A stretch of DNA of 64,000 nt from Metallyticus violacea (Eukaryota; Arthropoda; Insecta; Mantodea; Metallyticidae), in assembly GCA_030762175.1 (NCBI GenBank), contig CM060833.1:2333501-2397500 (forward strand). Direction: 5' to 3'. The position numbers were made by a program, and so were the translations under genes. Numbering within the stretch: position 1 is the first letter of the stretch; each line of letters opens with the position of its first letter. Below the pieces are notes generated by a model, which did not search any database, was not told the DNA's origin, and saw only the letters and a program-made list of their open reading frames with translations. Below, one piece after another: positions 10,721 to 21,833 of this stretch.

Positions 10721-11771
10721 CCCATTAATTCAACAGAAAGATTATCTTAATAGCTGTACTTTTTAGTCGTTTTGACTATTTTAGTATTGTAATGTTTCCC
10801 GGAATGTGTGTTGAAAGTGACAAGAGCGAATTCGGCTAGCAAACTCATTCTGTCTTTTGCAAACAAATCCAATACTATCGACCTTTTTGATTGTTGGAAA
10901 AACGAAAGAAGGTATTTTTATGTCCCTATAAAAACTGTCGCTCGGAGCACGAGCACATCGTTGACCCAGAATGGCGGATTAATAACCCACAAAAGTCTCA
11001 CTGAAACCCCGCATTGAAGAAAGCGCTAGGAATCCGCTGACGCCATTTCGTTCCCTTTACGGCACCATCCCCGCATCTAAAAACGCGTTACTGACAGCCT
11101 GGGTTGGTACGTTTGCGTTATAGAGCAGGAAACTTGAAAAATGTTCCCAGGATGTGCATAAAAACGTAATGAAATTGCTTAAATTGTATATTTCTGAGTT
11201 AGATTTTCCTCACAAATTAACTTCTGGGTTGCAACAACATCAGAGAAACAAACATTGGCAATGTTTGTTAAAAGCCCCTTACTACCTAAATAACTTTTGA
11301 AACATGCAGTTTAGGCACATGAAACCCGGTAATGGGGATAGCCGTATCTGAGAACTAAATATTATATTATCAAATAACAGTTTATTTCTTATTTTAAATA
11401 GAGTACCTAATACAGTTTTACATTTTGAATAAATCTCGTTAAGATATTTTCAAAAATTATCCTCACTAAATACTTCCGTACAATTTATTGTCACTAAATC
11501 AAGAAAACAAAAAGTGTAACGAATAATAAAACGCTTCTTTTGTTTACTGTGTTCTGTCAGTGATTACAAATATACTGTGCTTTGTTTATATCCATGGCAT
11601 CATGTTTATTGATGCATAAACTTCTTATATAAGGATTAAATCTGACATCTAGCGTGTCAAACAAATCTGATGTGGAGCGAAAGGGAAAGAACTCTAATTT
11701 TAATTATGGTTGACTATGGAAACACGCATCGATGTCATTGAGAGACGGTTTTTGGTTTATTTTTTTAGTTG
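10721..11771. other. AT-rich spacer, no recognised gene
   Basis: The 69-codon frame at 10808-11017 lacks familiar motifs. The stretch 11100-11700 is AT-rich non-coding sequence. Confidence 0.4.
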
Positions 11772-12052
11772 GTTTATTTACGGACGCTCTTTAACATCTC
11801 ACGTCATCAGTGCCCCATTAAATTCAGGGTGTGAAACGGTCGACAAATTTTGCTCAAGGCCTCTTTTTTCAAGCTACAGGTTCTTTTTCGTGCTGTAAAT
11901 GTACGATACGGAACTCACGACTTTACTTCCCTATCTTACCGAAGTCATACTTACGATTTTTACGCCCGAAAAATCCATCGGTCCTGGCCGGGATCGAACT
12001 CGCGATCTTGGATTTAGGAGGCAAGTATGGTTACCACTACACCACCAGGACC
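11772..12052 (-). mobile_element. SINE-1 copy e, near full length
   Basis: The minus strand gives a full tRNA-like head with the 8-bp acceptor-like pairing intact (GGTCCTGG and CCAGGACC), box A TGGTGTAGTGG, the CCTAAATCCAAGATCGCGAG anticodon-to-variable region, and box B GTTCGATCCCGG. The body then runs to GTAAATAAACC. This is one of the two best preserved copies. Confidence 0.93.
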
Positions 12053-13359
12053 GATGGGTAGTGTAAGAAAGATATTCATGGTTTTATCAAATAAAATGGT
12101 ACAGTCCTAGGAATGATCACTTTTAACACTGATAACACATACCTGCTCATAGGAGTGTTCAGTGCTTTTCACAGCTGGGTGGCTACAACGAAGTTTTGAA
12201 AAATTTTTGGAAAGAAACAAAATATGCATTTTTTTCTGGCATCTAGCATACGGTCCCTGTGTATAAATAGTAAATATGGGAAATCCGAACAATGAGGGTT
12301 GGTTGGCAACCTCTGTGTGCTGTTTCCTAGCGCAGTGAAGGAAGGCTTGTCAGCTACTTCTGACAAACTCTGCACTTCCTACGGCGTCAACCCGAGTGGC
12401 TGGTCCCTTGAGATGGTACAGCCGACAGAGAAAGGCAGCGATCGATTTTCGATCCCCAAGCGCGAGCATGGAATGGCGTCCATCAACAACCAACAGTGGC
12501 ACACCTGCAGCCCAACAATTAGCCCAGGTGCGAACAAAAGCAACGCAGGATCGATACACCCAAGTGTTTGCAGCACCCCTAGCCAAGTGAAGCACTGTGC
12601 AACAGTTACTTGCTGAAAAAACGTTAACACTTACCCAGACTCCGCACTTTGGCCTTGCAAATCACAAGTATCGTGTTTTCCCTCATTCCTTCTTTGGGGG
12701 GGGGGGGGAAGACAGAAAAGAATTTTATTAAGAGAAAAGAGATAGACAGAAACTAAGAAGAAACCCGAAGGAAAGGAAAAAGTAGTGACTGTGATTTCCC
12801 GCTTTGTCCTCCTTTCGTGCCGTCTTTATTCCCTTCTTTTTTACAAAGCGGAAAAGAAATGTCTTCCTCGCTGAAAGAGAAAATCTTCTTTACCTTGGGC
12901 TTTACATGAGAGCGGAACTTTCTGTTTCCGTGCTGTGCTGTCTAAAGAACTGAAGCGGGCATGTTGTCATTTTAAATACCACACAGAGCTCTAACAGCAC
13001 AAACAGAATTTAGTTCGTTGTTTGTTTAGACTAAAGGCGAACTTCTTTAGTTCTGACAGGAAGTTGGTTTTATTCTGACATGAAATTAAACTAATCTTCA
13101 AAATAAATACCATTCCATTCTATAGTTCAGCGAAGTTTGCTGTCGCGCGAAGGTACCGATTTTGCGAAGAATTCGGTGATACCCACTTTCACGTCTTCAA
13201 CGATTTTGAAATTTCATCCAGGAAGAAAATGGGTCATGTATCGAAGCAGAAGGTACTCCCAAGGTGCATGACCCGGGCTATATGCTGGGTATGGAAGCAG
13301 TTTATCTCTCCCAATTCTTGGATTTCTTTCCATCATTCGAGCGGTATGGGGTCTCACAA
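12053..13359. other. no recognised gene; GC-richer patch and G run
   Basis: The segment 12290-12620 is richer in GC than its surroundings and carries overlapping open frames on both strands (up to 105 codons), but none has a motif I recognise. A run of G sits at 12697-12708, followed by purine-rich sequence to about 12780. The minus-strand frame at 13214-13624 is a shadow of the LINE fragment. Confidence 0.4.
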
Positions 13360-13940
13360 AAAGAGGTGGGAATATGCAGGTCAGCAATAGAAAATGTGAA
13401 GAAATTCCATATTTGGGGGTCACTTTAGCTCTGAACGGAACCTGGGCAAAATACATAGGCAACACAAAACGCAAGTACAAAATAAAAATTATAGAGTCAT
13501 TAAAGATTTTGGTAAAAATACCGGAAACACCGCTAAGAACAATGGAGGTGATTGTCAGGGCAACTAAACATGCGGGGCCGAAATGTGGGTGTGAGAAAAC
13601 ACCGAAGAACTTAATCGGGTGCATACGCAGTTTCTAAAACCGAAGTTACAAGTAGGAATTTGATTTATTTATGGACGCTCTTTAACAGCTCAGGTTATGC
13701 GTACCCAAGTAGGAAGGGGACACAGCAAATTTGCCGGTTCTTAAACAGTTTGGTATCTTTAACGGAAGCGTAAATTTAAAAACGAGAACAATTAAGTGCT
13801 GGTTAGTAATAATGTGGGGTGATCAAGCTCTCCTTCGAGCACTTTTGTCTGAGGGAGCAAACAAGGGGATGGTGGGACACGGGTTAGGCATCAAAATAAG
13901 GAAAGGCTTAGAAAAAGTTGGACTGGGGTATATTTGGTGA
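13360..13940 (+). mobile_element. non-LTR retrotransposon reverse-transcriptase fragment
   Basis: The frame at 13374-13637 contains EEIPYLGVTLALNGTWAKYI, then KRKYKIKIIESLK. This is the YLGVxL region that follows the catalytic palm in LINE reverse transcriptases. A shifted frame gives ELNRVHTQFLKPKLQVG (about 13600-13657), like the ExVHxxFxKxxLxV block further downstream in these proteins. Beyond a small SINE insertion, 13731-13830 reads LKQFGIFNGSVNLKTRTIKC, similar to the GELGxxPLxIxxxxRxxxYW block. The YADD catalytic site and the endonuclease are absent. Jockey/CR1-like placement is inference. Confidence 0.6.
13649..13715 (-). mobile_element. SINE-1 copy f, 47-bp stub with target-site duplication
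   Basis: Only the extreme 3' end of SINE-1 is present (TTTATTTATGGACGCTCTTT and AACAGCTCAGGT on the + strand). The perfect 10-bp duplication CAAGTAGGAA flanks it at 13649-13658 and 13706-13715. It interrupts the reverse-transcriptase fragment, whose similarity continues on the far side. The stub is what target-primed reverse transcription leaves when it stops very early. Confidence 0.85.
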
Positions 13941-14337
13941 AAGGGACAGAGCATTGTGCGCAATATAGTCAACGCGCAGAAACACAACATGAAATTAGTT
14001 TATTTCGTGTTTGTAAAACTATTTAAATGTTTGAGAGACTGTTACAGCTCACCGAGGAGAAGAACGAAAGAGCCCGGTAGTGATTGATGAGCAAACTAAA
14101 CGTGTTGGCAGCACTGACGGGGAACAATCAGTTTATTGTTTCTCTCGTCTTTTTGTGAGTGACGTAGCCCGCCATATGTTGATGACGTAGAGGACGCCCT
14201 CTGATGGAAGATATGCTCATAAAGTATTTCCACTCGGAGTAGCAAAAGCAGTTTCATTGTCAGAAATAATCGAACGGTTGAAGTTTTCCTGTCGACGAAT
14301 CTTGGAGGATAAAAGCAGTAAACACTTGTATTTAGAG
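13941..14337. other. spacer without recognised gene
   Basis: No motif seen. It contains the left flank of the hAT element; the last eight bases, ATTTAGAG, are a plausible hAT target site. Confidence 0.4.
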
Positions 14338-15450
14338 CAGCGGTTTCCAAACTGTGCTCTGAGAAACATCTCCTGTTGTTCCTTGAATAAAGAAATGGCC
14401 AGGTCTTCAAATTTTGAACTTGATGCAGCCATGAGTAAAATTCGAGCATAAATAACTTAAGAGCATACTTGACCTTCCGCAGGTTACAAGAAGCCATCCC
14501 ATGGGATAATTGTGTCGATGTGTGCACAGACGGCGCGACTAGAACGACTCAAAAATTAATCCTCCATCGCCAAGTCCTTGCTGTGAAGAAGATGCCACCA
14601 TCCTAAAAGGAATTCTGAATTAAAGTGTGAAATAATTAATTTTATTAAAACATGACCTAAGAATACAAAGTACATGGAGAATTTACATTTACTTTTACTT
14701 GTTCACACAGAATTAAGGGGGCAAAAGTTCGACCCGGATCTTTGAAATGAAGGCCAAGGTCAGAACCTACCTGAATTCGCTTTGAAAGATAGGTATGTGA
14801 CGAAAAGCAACAACGGTTTTGACACCACAAGAGTTTAAAACAAAATCAAGTTTTGGACGGAATCAGTAAACAATGTTTATCTCGACAGCTTCCCAAAGGT
14901 AAAATAATTTATAGAAGAATTGGATTCAGACATACCTGGGATATCTTAAATGAGTTTCAAGTTCACCTACTAAGTTTTCTTGATAGTTTCAAGTTACTTT
15001 CCAGAAGAACTCCAACATAACTTTTGGGTTGTTGAACCATTCTCCGCTATGTAAGAAAAGTCAGTCTCTCTGATAACGCAGCAATATGAATGCTTGATTG
15101 CTTTGACATCGGATTTTGTGATAAAAGATGTTTTTTCACATAAGAATTCTGGTGTCAGATAAAAGATAAATGTAAGGTTTTGTCTGATAAAACTAAAACC
15201 ACCCTTTTGTCCTTTGCAACCACTTATTTATGTGAATCAGGATTCTCTGCTTATGCAGGTACTAAAACAAAATACAGATCTCGTCTCGGTTCCACCTGCC
15301 CCAAATTCAACCAAATTCCAGCTAAGTTATGTAACTGAATTCTTTCGCGATCCCAAGTAGTATGTTTGATTTTTCAACGCTAAAAATGGTTTCATGTACC
15401 ACATCTATGAGGATATGTTATAAATTTACAACACTTTCTTTTAGTTCGTT
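14338..15450 (+). mobile_element. hAT element (hAT-2), decayed
   Basis: The left end CAGCGGTTTCCAAACTGTGC is a typical hAT terminal repeat. Protein pieces follow in the order expected of hAT transposases: IPWDNCVDVCTDGA (about 14498-14540), RQVLAVKKMP (about 14560-14592), RIFEMKAKVRTYLNSL (about 14735-14785), ELDSDIPGI (about 14920-14945), and FPEELQHNFWVVEPFS (about 14999-15050, before the zone that normally precedes the hATC dimerisation domain). All are broken by stops and frameshifts. I did not find a convincing right terminal repeat, so the right edge is approximate. Confidence 0.72.
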
Positions 15451-15587
15451 TTAATATTTATAATGTCTGTAGTGAAATTAGAGTTGAAAATGTTTTGTAA
15501 TGAAATAAAGTTAGGCTTCGCAGTTCTAAACAATAAATAAACAATAAAGGTTTATCTTCTGTCATCAAACAGTATCATCAAACAGTT

Positions 15588-16767
15588 GGAAAACAATGTC
15601 TACAAAAATGCACTAACGCAGCTGACAATTAGACCTTAAGCTATCAAAATATACATAAGTACAAGTTTAAATTTGTATAGTCACTGTCGTACAGTCTCTT
15701 GAGTTTAGTCCTGTGTCAATAACTTGTAAAAAAAATCATGAAATTATATAAAAAATCACGCTCGCTGTTCATGGTGATCAAGTGTGTTCATTTGATACCA
15801 TTGCAAGGTGAATTCGATCATTTGAAGAAGGGCGAGAGACTTTGAAAGACAACCCTCACTCGGCGGCCTCGGGAAGCTGTGACGAGAGAACAATTCAAAT
15901 AGTGAGGAAAATCGACATATTACTGTTGAAATGCTAAGTATGAAAGTGGATATCAGTGTTGGCAGCATTGACAGTATACTCCATGAACATTTAAAGCTGC
16001 GAAAAATCTGTGCAAAATTCCACATCCCCTAACCAATGAAGAGAAGAGGAGAAAGGAATGTACAAGGAAACTGCTGACCATGTTTTCACCAAATGTCCTA
16101 AACGTTTGATAGATATATGTACTGGTGATGAAAGTTGGTTTTATTTCTATATCACCCCACCAGAACTGCGTGTGGGTAAATGAGAATGACACAAGACCTG
16201 TTGTTCTTCGACAAAATTTTCGTTCTCGGAAACCATTGTTCGCTGTTTTCTTCAGCTATGAAGAACCATTAGTGGTTTATTGTATGCCAGAGTGAATGAC
16301 AATGAATGAAGAATACTATGACACTTATATTGTGGATCCTTTATTTGAACTGAGGCGGCGACGTCCAAAGACAGGAACTTCAAAGCTGTTGCTTTTGCAC
16401 GACAATGCGTGTCCTCACAGAACTGCTGCAAATTTGAGGAAACTGGAAGTCACCAAAGTTCACTTGCTTAGCCATCCACCCTATAGTCCTTACATTCCTC
16501 TGTGCGCCCTTTGGTTGTTTACTCAAGTGAAATCTTGCATTGCTGGAAAACCTTTTAAAGTACCTTGCTGAAGCAATAAATTCAGTTCTGTTGACAATAT
16601 CTCAGTTCGAGTACCGTAGTGCTTTTGACAAGTAGTTGCACTGTCTACAACTGTGTGTGGAGAGAGATGGAGAGTACTTTGAATAAATTGTGAGGATAAG
16701 TTTTTTAATTCGGTCTTTAGCTTGAACCTTTAGTGACACTTGTAAAACTTTTTGAATGCCTCTTATA
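15588..16767 (+). mobile_element. mariner M6 copy a, 5' end lost
   Basis: The copy aligns by eye with the complete M6 copy at 50406-51653. It starts near TCTACAAAAATGCAC and ends with TTGTAAAACTTTTTGAATGC. The transposase shows CTGDESWFYFYIT (about 16115-16152; first Asp), RRRPKTGTSKLLLLHDNACP (about 16344-16403; second Asp) and LLSHPPYSPYIPLCALWLF (about 16467-16520). In the last block the third Asp is replaced, since the family normally reads SPDLAPCDFWLF. Two stop codons and frame breaks are also present. It abuts the M7 remnant. Confidence 0.82.
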
Positions 16768-16771
16768 CAAT

Positions 16772-17010
16772 CGTTTGGAACTCTGTGTTTCCTATTTGAT
16801 GTAGACAGATTCGTTTGGTTTCTTCACTGACGTTGAATTGCTGTGTCACGTCCTCACAAGTCTGTCTGCTGTTCGTTTCAATAGTCGCTAAGAGAGCTTC
16901 ATTGTCTTGCTGTGACTCATTCTTGAGCTGGACTTCGCAGTACGTTCAGAACATATTTCGACATATATTCATTTTGACTGGGTAACACCAGCAAACTTGA
17001 ACATACCAGG
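16772..17010 (-). mobile_element. mariner M7, N-terminal remnant
   Basis: Reading the minus strand with one frame change gives DNEALLATIETNSRQTCEDV, then TQQFNVSEETKRICLHQIGN. This is the second helix-turn-helix region of a mariner transposase of the cecropia or mauritiana type, as I know those families. The remnant ends exactly beside the TA end of M6 copy a, which suggests that M6 cut into it. I could not find its other half on the far side of M6. Confidence 0.6.
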
Positions 17011-17632
17011 TTAACGCAACATCCAAAATCCCTGCTGTAGGCTCTTAAACCGCTAGAGTTGTTAATGTTATAGATGTCAGTTTTGTTATCAAGTTTCAAG
17101 GGGATCCAATCCTATGATTGAAAGTACACGCTACGTAACATACAGAAATTTTCATGACCGTTACTGGCTAACTGTTGGTAGCACTTGCTCATTGTTAAGG
17201 CTTTTTCACAACGTAAGACAAAGAAGAAATCTGCGCAGACTTTACAGCTGAGGGAAGCACCCTCACTCATATCTTAATTAACTCTTGGGAAGGCTTTCCC
17301 CTCGAGGAAATTTACCCCCGCCTTTAAACCTCCTTTATTATTTTATTTTTTCCATTTTTTAAAAAGAAAAATCTCGGAGTGCCGTGTTCCTTTCCTCGGG
17401 GATAAGATTTAAGACTTTATTACGTACAAGAAACATTAACAACTGTTAAACATAAGCCTGGAAGAATGCTGACTAACCGTTTTATTTATTTATTTATTTT
17501 TTATTTCAACACCGTATTGTGTCAAATCAATTAATTAAAATGTTCCATCAGCAGCAGAGCATTTTAGTACATACTAACGTCTTCAGAGCGATAAAATATG
17601 AAAACAACGTTGGCGCTGTTTCTTTTCAAGAG

Positions 17633-17640
<8 letters not shown>
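17011..17640. other. spacer, no recognised gene
   Basis: An AT-rich stretch with a TTTA run near 17482-17500. No coding motif seen. Confidence 0.4.

Positions 17641-17681
<41 letters not shown>
17641..17681. repeat. (AC)n microsatellite
   Basis: About 20 perfect AC units run directly into the left terminal repeat of the DD41D element V1 copy a. Confidence 0.97.
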
Positions 17682-18441
17682 AAGGGTGCCAAGAAGTATA
17701 CACAATTTCACAATAGATATCTATTTAATATACTTCAAAGTTGGTTCGAAAAACAACAGTAATGTGTGGTATGATGTTCTGTAAACAGATGCGACTCACA
17801 TTACGTTATGCTAGCGTTGCTACAACAAAACGGATCTAAGATTATCATTTGAACAGCGGAAAGCAATTTTGAAGTGGTATTGGAAAACCGAGAATGTTGT
17901 TGAAGTTCAAAGGCAATGGAGACGTGTGTACAGAACAGAACCGTCAACGCGAGTAACAATTGCACGCATTCGAGAGAAATTTGAGACTCGTGGTACCGTA
18001 TACAACAGGATGATGCACCACCACATTACCGCCAATATGTACTTGCGTACCTTGATGACACTCTTCCAAGGCACTGGATAGGACGAAGAGGTCCGATAGA
18101 GTTTCCACCGCGTTCTCCAGATCTAACTCCATTGGATTTCTACCTATGCGGAACTCTTAAGGATGTTGTATACCGTAGAAAACCAGCTACACTGACAGCA
18201 CTTCGGGAAGAAATTGAAACGGCTTGTGCTGAGGACACTTTCGCAAACGTTGCTCAATCAGCAGTTCAACGTACTCAGAAGTGTATCGACGCCAATGGTG
18301 GACATTTTGAGCAACTGTTGTAACTGTAAAAGTCTAAGATGATTAGTGCTCATCATTTTCTGTTTGTGTGAATTTAATTTTGTTATGTTAACACAGTTTT
18401 TTCTTTGCTTGAAGTGTCTATACATTTTTGACACCCTCTGT
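17681..18441 (+). mobile_element. DD41D mariner V1 copy a, internally deleted
   Basis: The terminal repeats are AGGGTGCCAAGAAGTATACA at the left and CATTTTTGACACCCTCTG at the right. The N-terminal part reads LSFEQRKAILKWYWKTENVV and VTIARIREKFETRGT (17838-17995). It then joins abruptly to the catalytic C-terminus, QQDDAPPHY (about 18005-18035), DDTLPRHWIGRRGPIEFPP and RSPDLTPLDFYLCGTLKDVV (about 18110-18170). The second and third Asp are kept with about 41 residues between them. The middle, including the first Asp (normally SDE), is deleted. The end reads NGGHFEQLL followed by a stop at 18320. Confidence 0.88.
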
Positions 18442-18514
18442 ATGTATTACAAATGTGTGAGTTTTCTTCGTATGTAACTCTTTTCAAGTTATTTTACATA
18501 TTTAGTGCCTAGTA

Positions 18515-18610
18515 TATAGAATCGGTGGAAATTTGAAGAAATTATTAAAACCTCTTTCGTGGGTAAAACTGCAATAGTTAACATTTCTTCCGAATTCGCT
18601 AAAAATGATA
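18515..18610 (+). repeat. interspersed repeat R1, partial copy
   Basis: The segment AATCGGTGGAAATTTGAAGA followed by CCGAATTCGCTAAAA matches parts of the R1 copies at 38630-39045 and 55335-55610. The family is not recognised. Confidence 0.5.
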
Positions 18611-19057
18611 ATTTATTACAGCGATATAAAACTGTTGGCCTCGTTTGATGTTTAATGGTTGCCAACCTAACTGTTTTAAGTAGTAACTTCTGCAGTTAAA
18701 CAAGTTTATGGTTCAAATAAAGTGGAATCTTAACCTCATAAAACGAGAGTTTCTGTTATGGCTATTAAAAAACTGCCACTAATTGGCTTTTTATTAGAAA
18801 ATAAAAAAGTATATGCTTTAGTGAAGTAACCTTAACTATCATAAACAACATTCACTTTATTACCTAGCTCTGCAACTAGCCAAACTAGGATTAGAAGAGT
18901 GTGCAAGGGTCGCTAGGAAAACTTACAAACATTGCAGCTGAGCTTTCATTAAACAGAGCGTGTTTCCTGATTGTACATCGCAGCACGCCCTGTTTCTCTT
19001 GAGTCGTTCAGCCTTTGAAGGTCACATGCAGGATGTTTGACAAGGATAAATGTACTT

Positions 19058-19178
19058 AGTATTGGTCACGATGATTTAGAGGTAACGCGCGGTTCGCGGG
19101 TTGAAACCCCGCAAAGGTCGATATATACACGGAAATTTCAAGAACTGTAAACCTGAAGAAAAAAAAAAAAAAACAATA
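19058..19178 (+). repeat. degenerate tRNA-like segment with A-rich end
   Basis: GCGGG-TTGAAAC-CCCGC at 19097-19113 forms a perfect 5-bp T-arm with a 7-nt loop, which is box-B-like. It is followed about 45 bp later by a run of 15 A. No D-arm or acceptor stem can be drawn. It is most likely the remnant of a tRNA-derived SINE. Confidence 0.4.
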
Positions 19179-19249
19179 AAAATGTTACTTGAAGCGATAT
19201 CCTCTGACATCTGTAAATGCTAAGTGTAAGTACGACGTTTTTTATGTCA

Positions 19250-20060
19250 AAGTATTAGTGTGGTTGAAAGATCGGGATATTCACTGTGTCTGTAAAGTCA
19301 TGGTGCAGTTTTCAACACTTACAATTGCTGAACGAAGCGAAACCTGCGATACCTGAAGAGTGTGTCAAAGAGTTTCTGAAGAGCATTTTTCAATTTTGTG
19401 CACGCGCAGTGAAGTGAATCGCGTCACTAGTCTCAAGATGTGGACGATGTCCTACGGCTTACAAAATTTATATCCGTGACACGTTCGTCGTGAACATCGC
19501 CGCCTGTACAATGAAGAACATGGTGGGATAAACAGCTGAAGGAAACGGGAGGCATGCTGGATCAAAAATGTGCTCGATTGTAGGCCTGAAGAAGACTACA
19601 GTTCATAAAGAAACGACTGCTGTCCGCTCGAGTTTGCTGCACAGTGCTTGATGAGATGAACAATTGTTACAGAAGATTGTGTTTAGTGATGAGGTCACAT
19701 TTCATGTTCATCGTCAGGATATGAGATTATGGAACTCCCTATGCCTACATTGAGTATGAACTTGACACCCCTTAACGTCTGGTGTGTCCTCACTCATTAT
19801 AAAATTATATTTCGTTGGGGAACAGACCGCGAAGTGAAACAACTGCCTTGACGTGCCACATTTCAAGCTGAAGGCCACACTACGCGCCATTTTGTGGATA
19901 CAACATTTCCCAAGAGGCCACCACGATCACCGGGCTATGTCAGGCAATGTGTATACACTGTTCGTGTCAGAGACGCTATTCCTGTGTTACAACTAATTTT
20001 CTTAATCGCTTGCGGTATGTGTAGAGTAACCACATTTAACTCATGCAAACTTGGAGAGAT
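19250..20060 (+). mobile_element. DD41D-type transposase remnant V4
   Basis: Frame-shifting translation gives KIVFSDEVTFHVHRQDMRLW (about 19678-19735), the first catalytic block (SDE). Further on come FQAEGHTTRHFVDTTFPKR and PPRSPGYVRQCVYTVRVRD (about 19861-19975). These align with FQQDGAPPH...FP-RWIG...PPRSPDLTP of the family. Both later Asp positions are lost (QAEG, SPGY) and part of the RWIG linker is deleted. The 90-codon open frame starting at 19894 is part of this remnant rather than a separate gene. Terminal repeats were not found. Confidence 0.68.
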
Positions 20061-21833
20061 TTTCTTTTATTTGGTGAAGGTTTCACATTTCCATCTTGTT
20101 TCGTTACCTTTGCGTGACTGTTCAAAACGGCTCCATGACTTTATGAGTACACGGTACATGCAATAAATTGGACGATCCAGCATTAGCTCTCGGCTGCTCC
20201 TGGGCACGACGTCCTTGTCTTTCGCTCTACATGTTCACGTTATATGAGCAGCAGTGTTGTTCCTTTTCTATGCAGCAAGAGGCGAACGACCATGGGAAAA
20301 TGCAGCCGACGTTTGGGGACAAGCTTTCTTTGAGAAGTTGTGGGGACGTAATCGGCGTGTACATCTGAAGGTCATTTCTTATAACAATACTTCGATATTG
20401 TTCACAAGATGCATGTCGGTGGATGCCCAAGTTTTTGAAATAACTGAGCAAGAGTAAGAAAACGATGACGTCACTGACAGATTTCTGGTGTTACTCTGAA
20501 ATGTTTCTGAATCTCGTTATCACTGAAGATGAAATGCACGTTGAAGCAGTAGATTCCCATCCCACGCAAACACCCAGGTAATCACGTTGGTCTAGAGAAT
20601 ATTACATTAGTATCAAAATTAGATTTGTGAACTAGAAGCGGAAAAACAAGCATCTTCCCAAATATCAAAAACCGCCAGTTTGGCAACAATAGAATCTCTT
20701 GTTACACTGAAAGGGCGGATGAGAGTCATAAACGCCTCTTTCTCGCAATAACCATGGTCACTAGCCATGCACCGTTAGAATCTTTTATGTAAGGCAAACA
20801 AAGGAACATCGACTGTTGCAAAATATTTTGCGCAAACTTCTTCGTAAACTAAAAACAATTTACGGTAATAGATAGTAACACCCCTACCTCTAACCAGAAG
20901 AAGCGAAAAGATTTACCATCAGAAGGTTTCGTAACATAAATCGTAACGAACAGCCAATAGTACAGTAGAATAAAGACTCAAGAAGCGTCCCACGGGCTGA
21001 CAGACGGTCGCCAAATAAAACCACCAGATTGAGACGAATTAAGTCAGCTGGTTGGCAGTTTTTAGTTGAAGTTGGGAGTTGAATGTGGCGATCAGAAGTT
21101 TAGTGTTGGAGTTGGAAGGTCGTTTTGAAGTGCAGTCGAAGTTAAAGTGACACTGTAGTAGCCGTAGAACTCAGTGCGTACTTACCGAAAATTACGTTAA
21201 CTAAATCACTTTAATCCCTGAGTGTAAACGTGCGCTAATAATAAAACTCTTGGTTGAAATAGTCTCTATTCACATGACAAACACCTTTTCCATTTCTCGA
21301 CCCGAGAATTGTTTCACATTTCAAAGAGCCACTAGTTAGAAGTCTCATAGACCCGGAGCTGAAGAAGAGAGAGATATCACAACGCAGTCTCATCTTCGAA
21401 TCAGCGGGGGGAGAAGAAGAGAGAGAGAGAGTGACATCAGGAAAACTTCCGCAGTCACCATACTACCTCAAACACGTCCAACCCAGAGAACAATTCATCC
21501 CAATTATAAATACCTAATAATTAATTACACCTCCTCCAGGCAATTAATCATCAGTTATTTCCCACCGCATATAGCACCCGACATTAACCACATCATTATT
21601 TCCCGCCACATATGGCCTCACTGCATATGACAATCAATTAATCTCATCCTCATTTCCCACTGCAAGGTATAGCATTTTACTCCATAATCAAAGTACAGAG
21701 CATGGCATGGAAATATCCAGGTTCACTCTCACGAATGTCTTCAGTCAGAAAGTTTTCTGGGAATGTCGAGAACCGCTGCTGCTGGTAGATACTCTCGGTC
21801 TGTCAGCTGCCTTCAGCGTTCCCGTGGATACTG
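20061..21833. other. long stretch without recognised gene
   Basis: Short frames at 20168-20457 have no motif. From about 21050 to 21330 the sequence has G-rich, then TAATAAAACTC-containing structure like a transcribed leader or LTR. A purine run with GAGAGA lies at 21360-21432. I cannot confirm any of these as a feature. Confidence 0.35.

Noticed and set aside
12299..12616. GC-richer patch with open frames on both strands as a coding exon
   Set aside because: No motif, no paired splice sites and overlapping frames of similar length on both strands.
13214..13624. 136-codon minus-strand open frame
   Set aside because: It is antisense to a recognisable reverse-transcriptase fragment on the + strand and has no motif of its own.
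21050..21330. Possible second LTR or transcribed leader
   Set aside because: A TAATAAA-type signal and G-rich lead are suggestive, but there is no primer-binding site, no paired copy and no target duplication.
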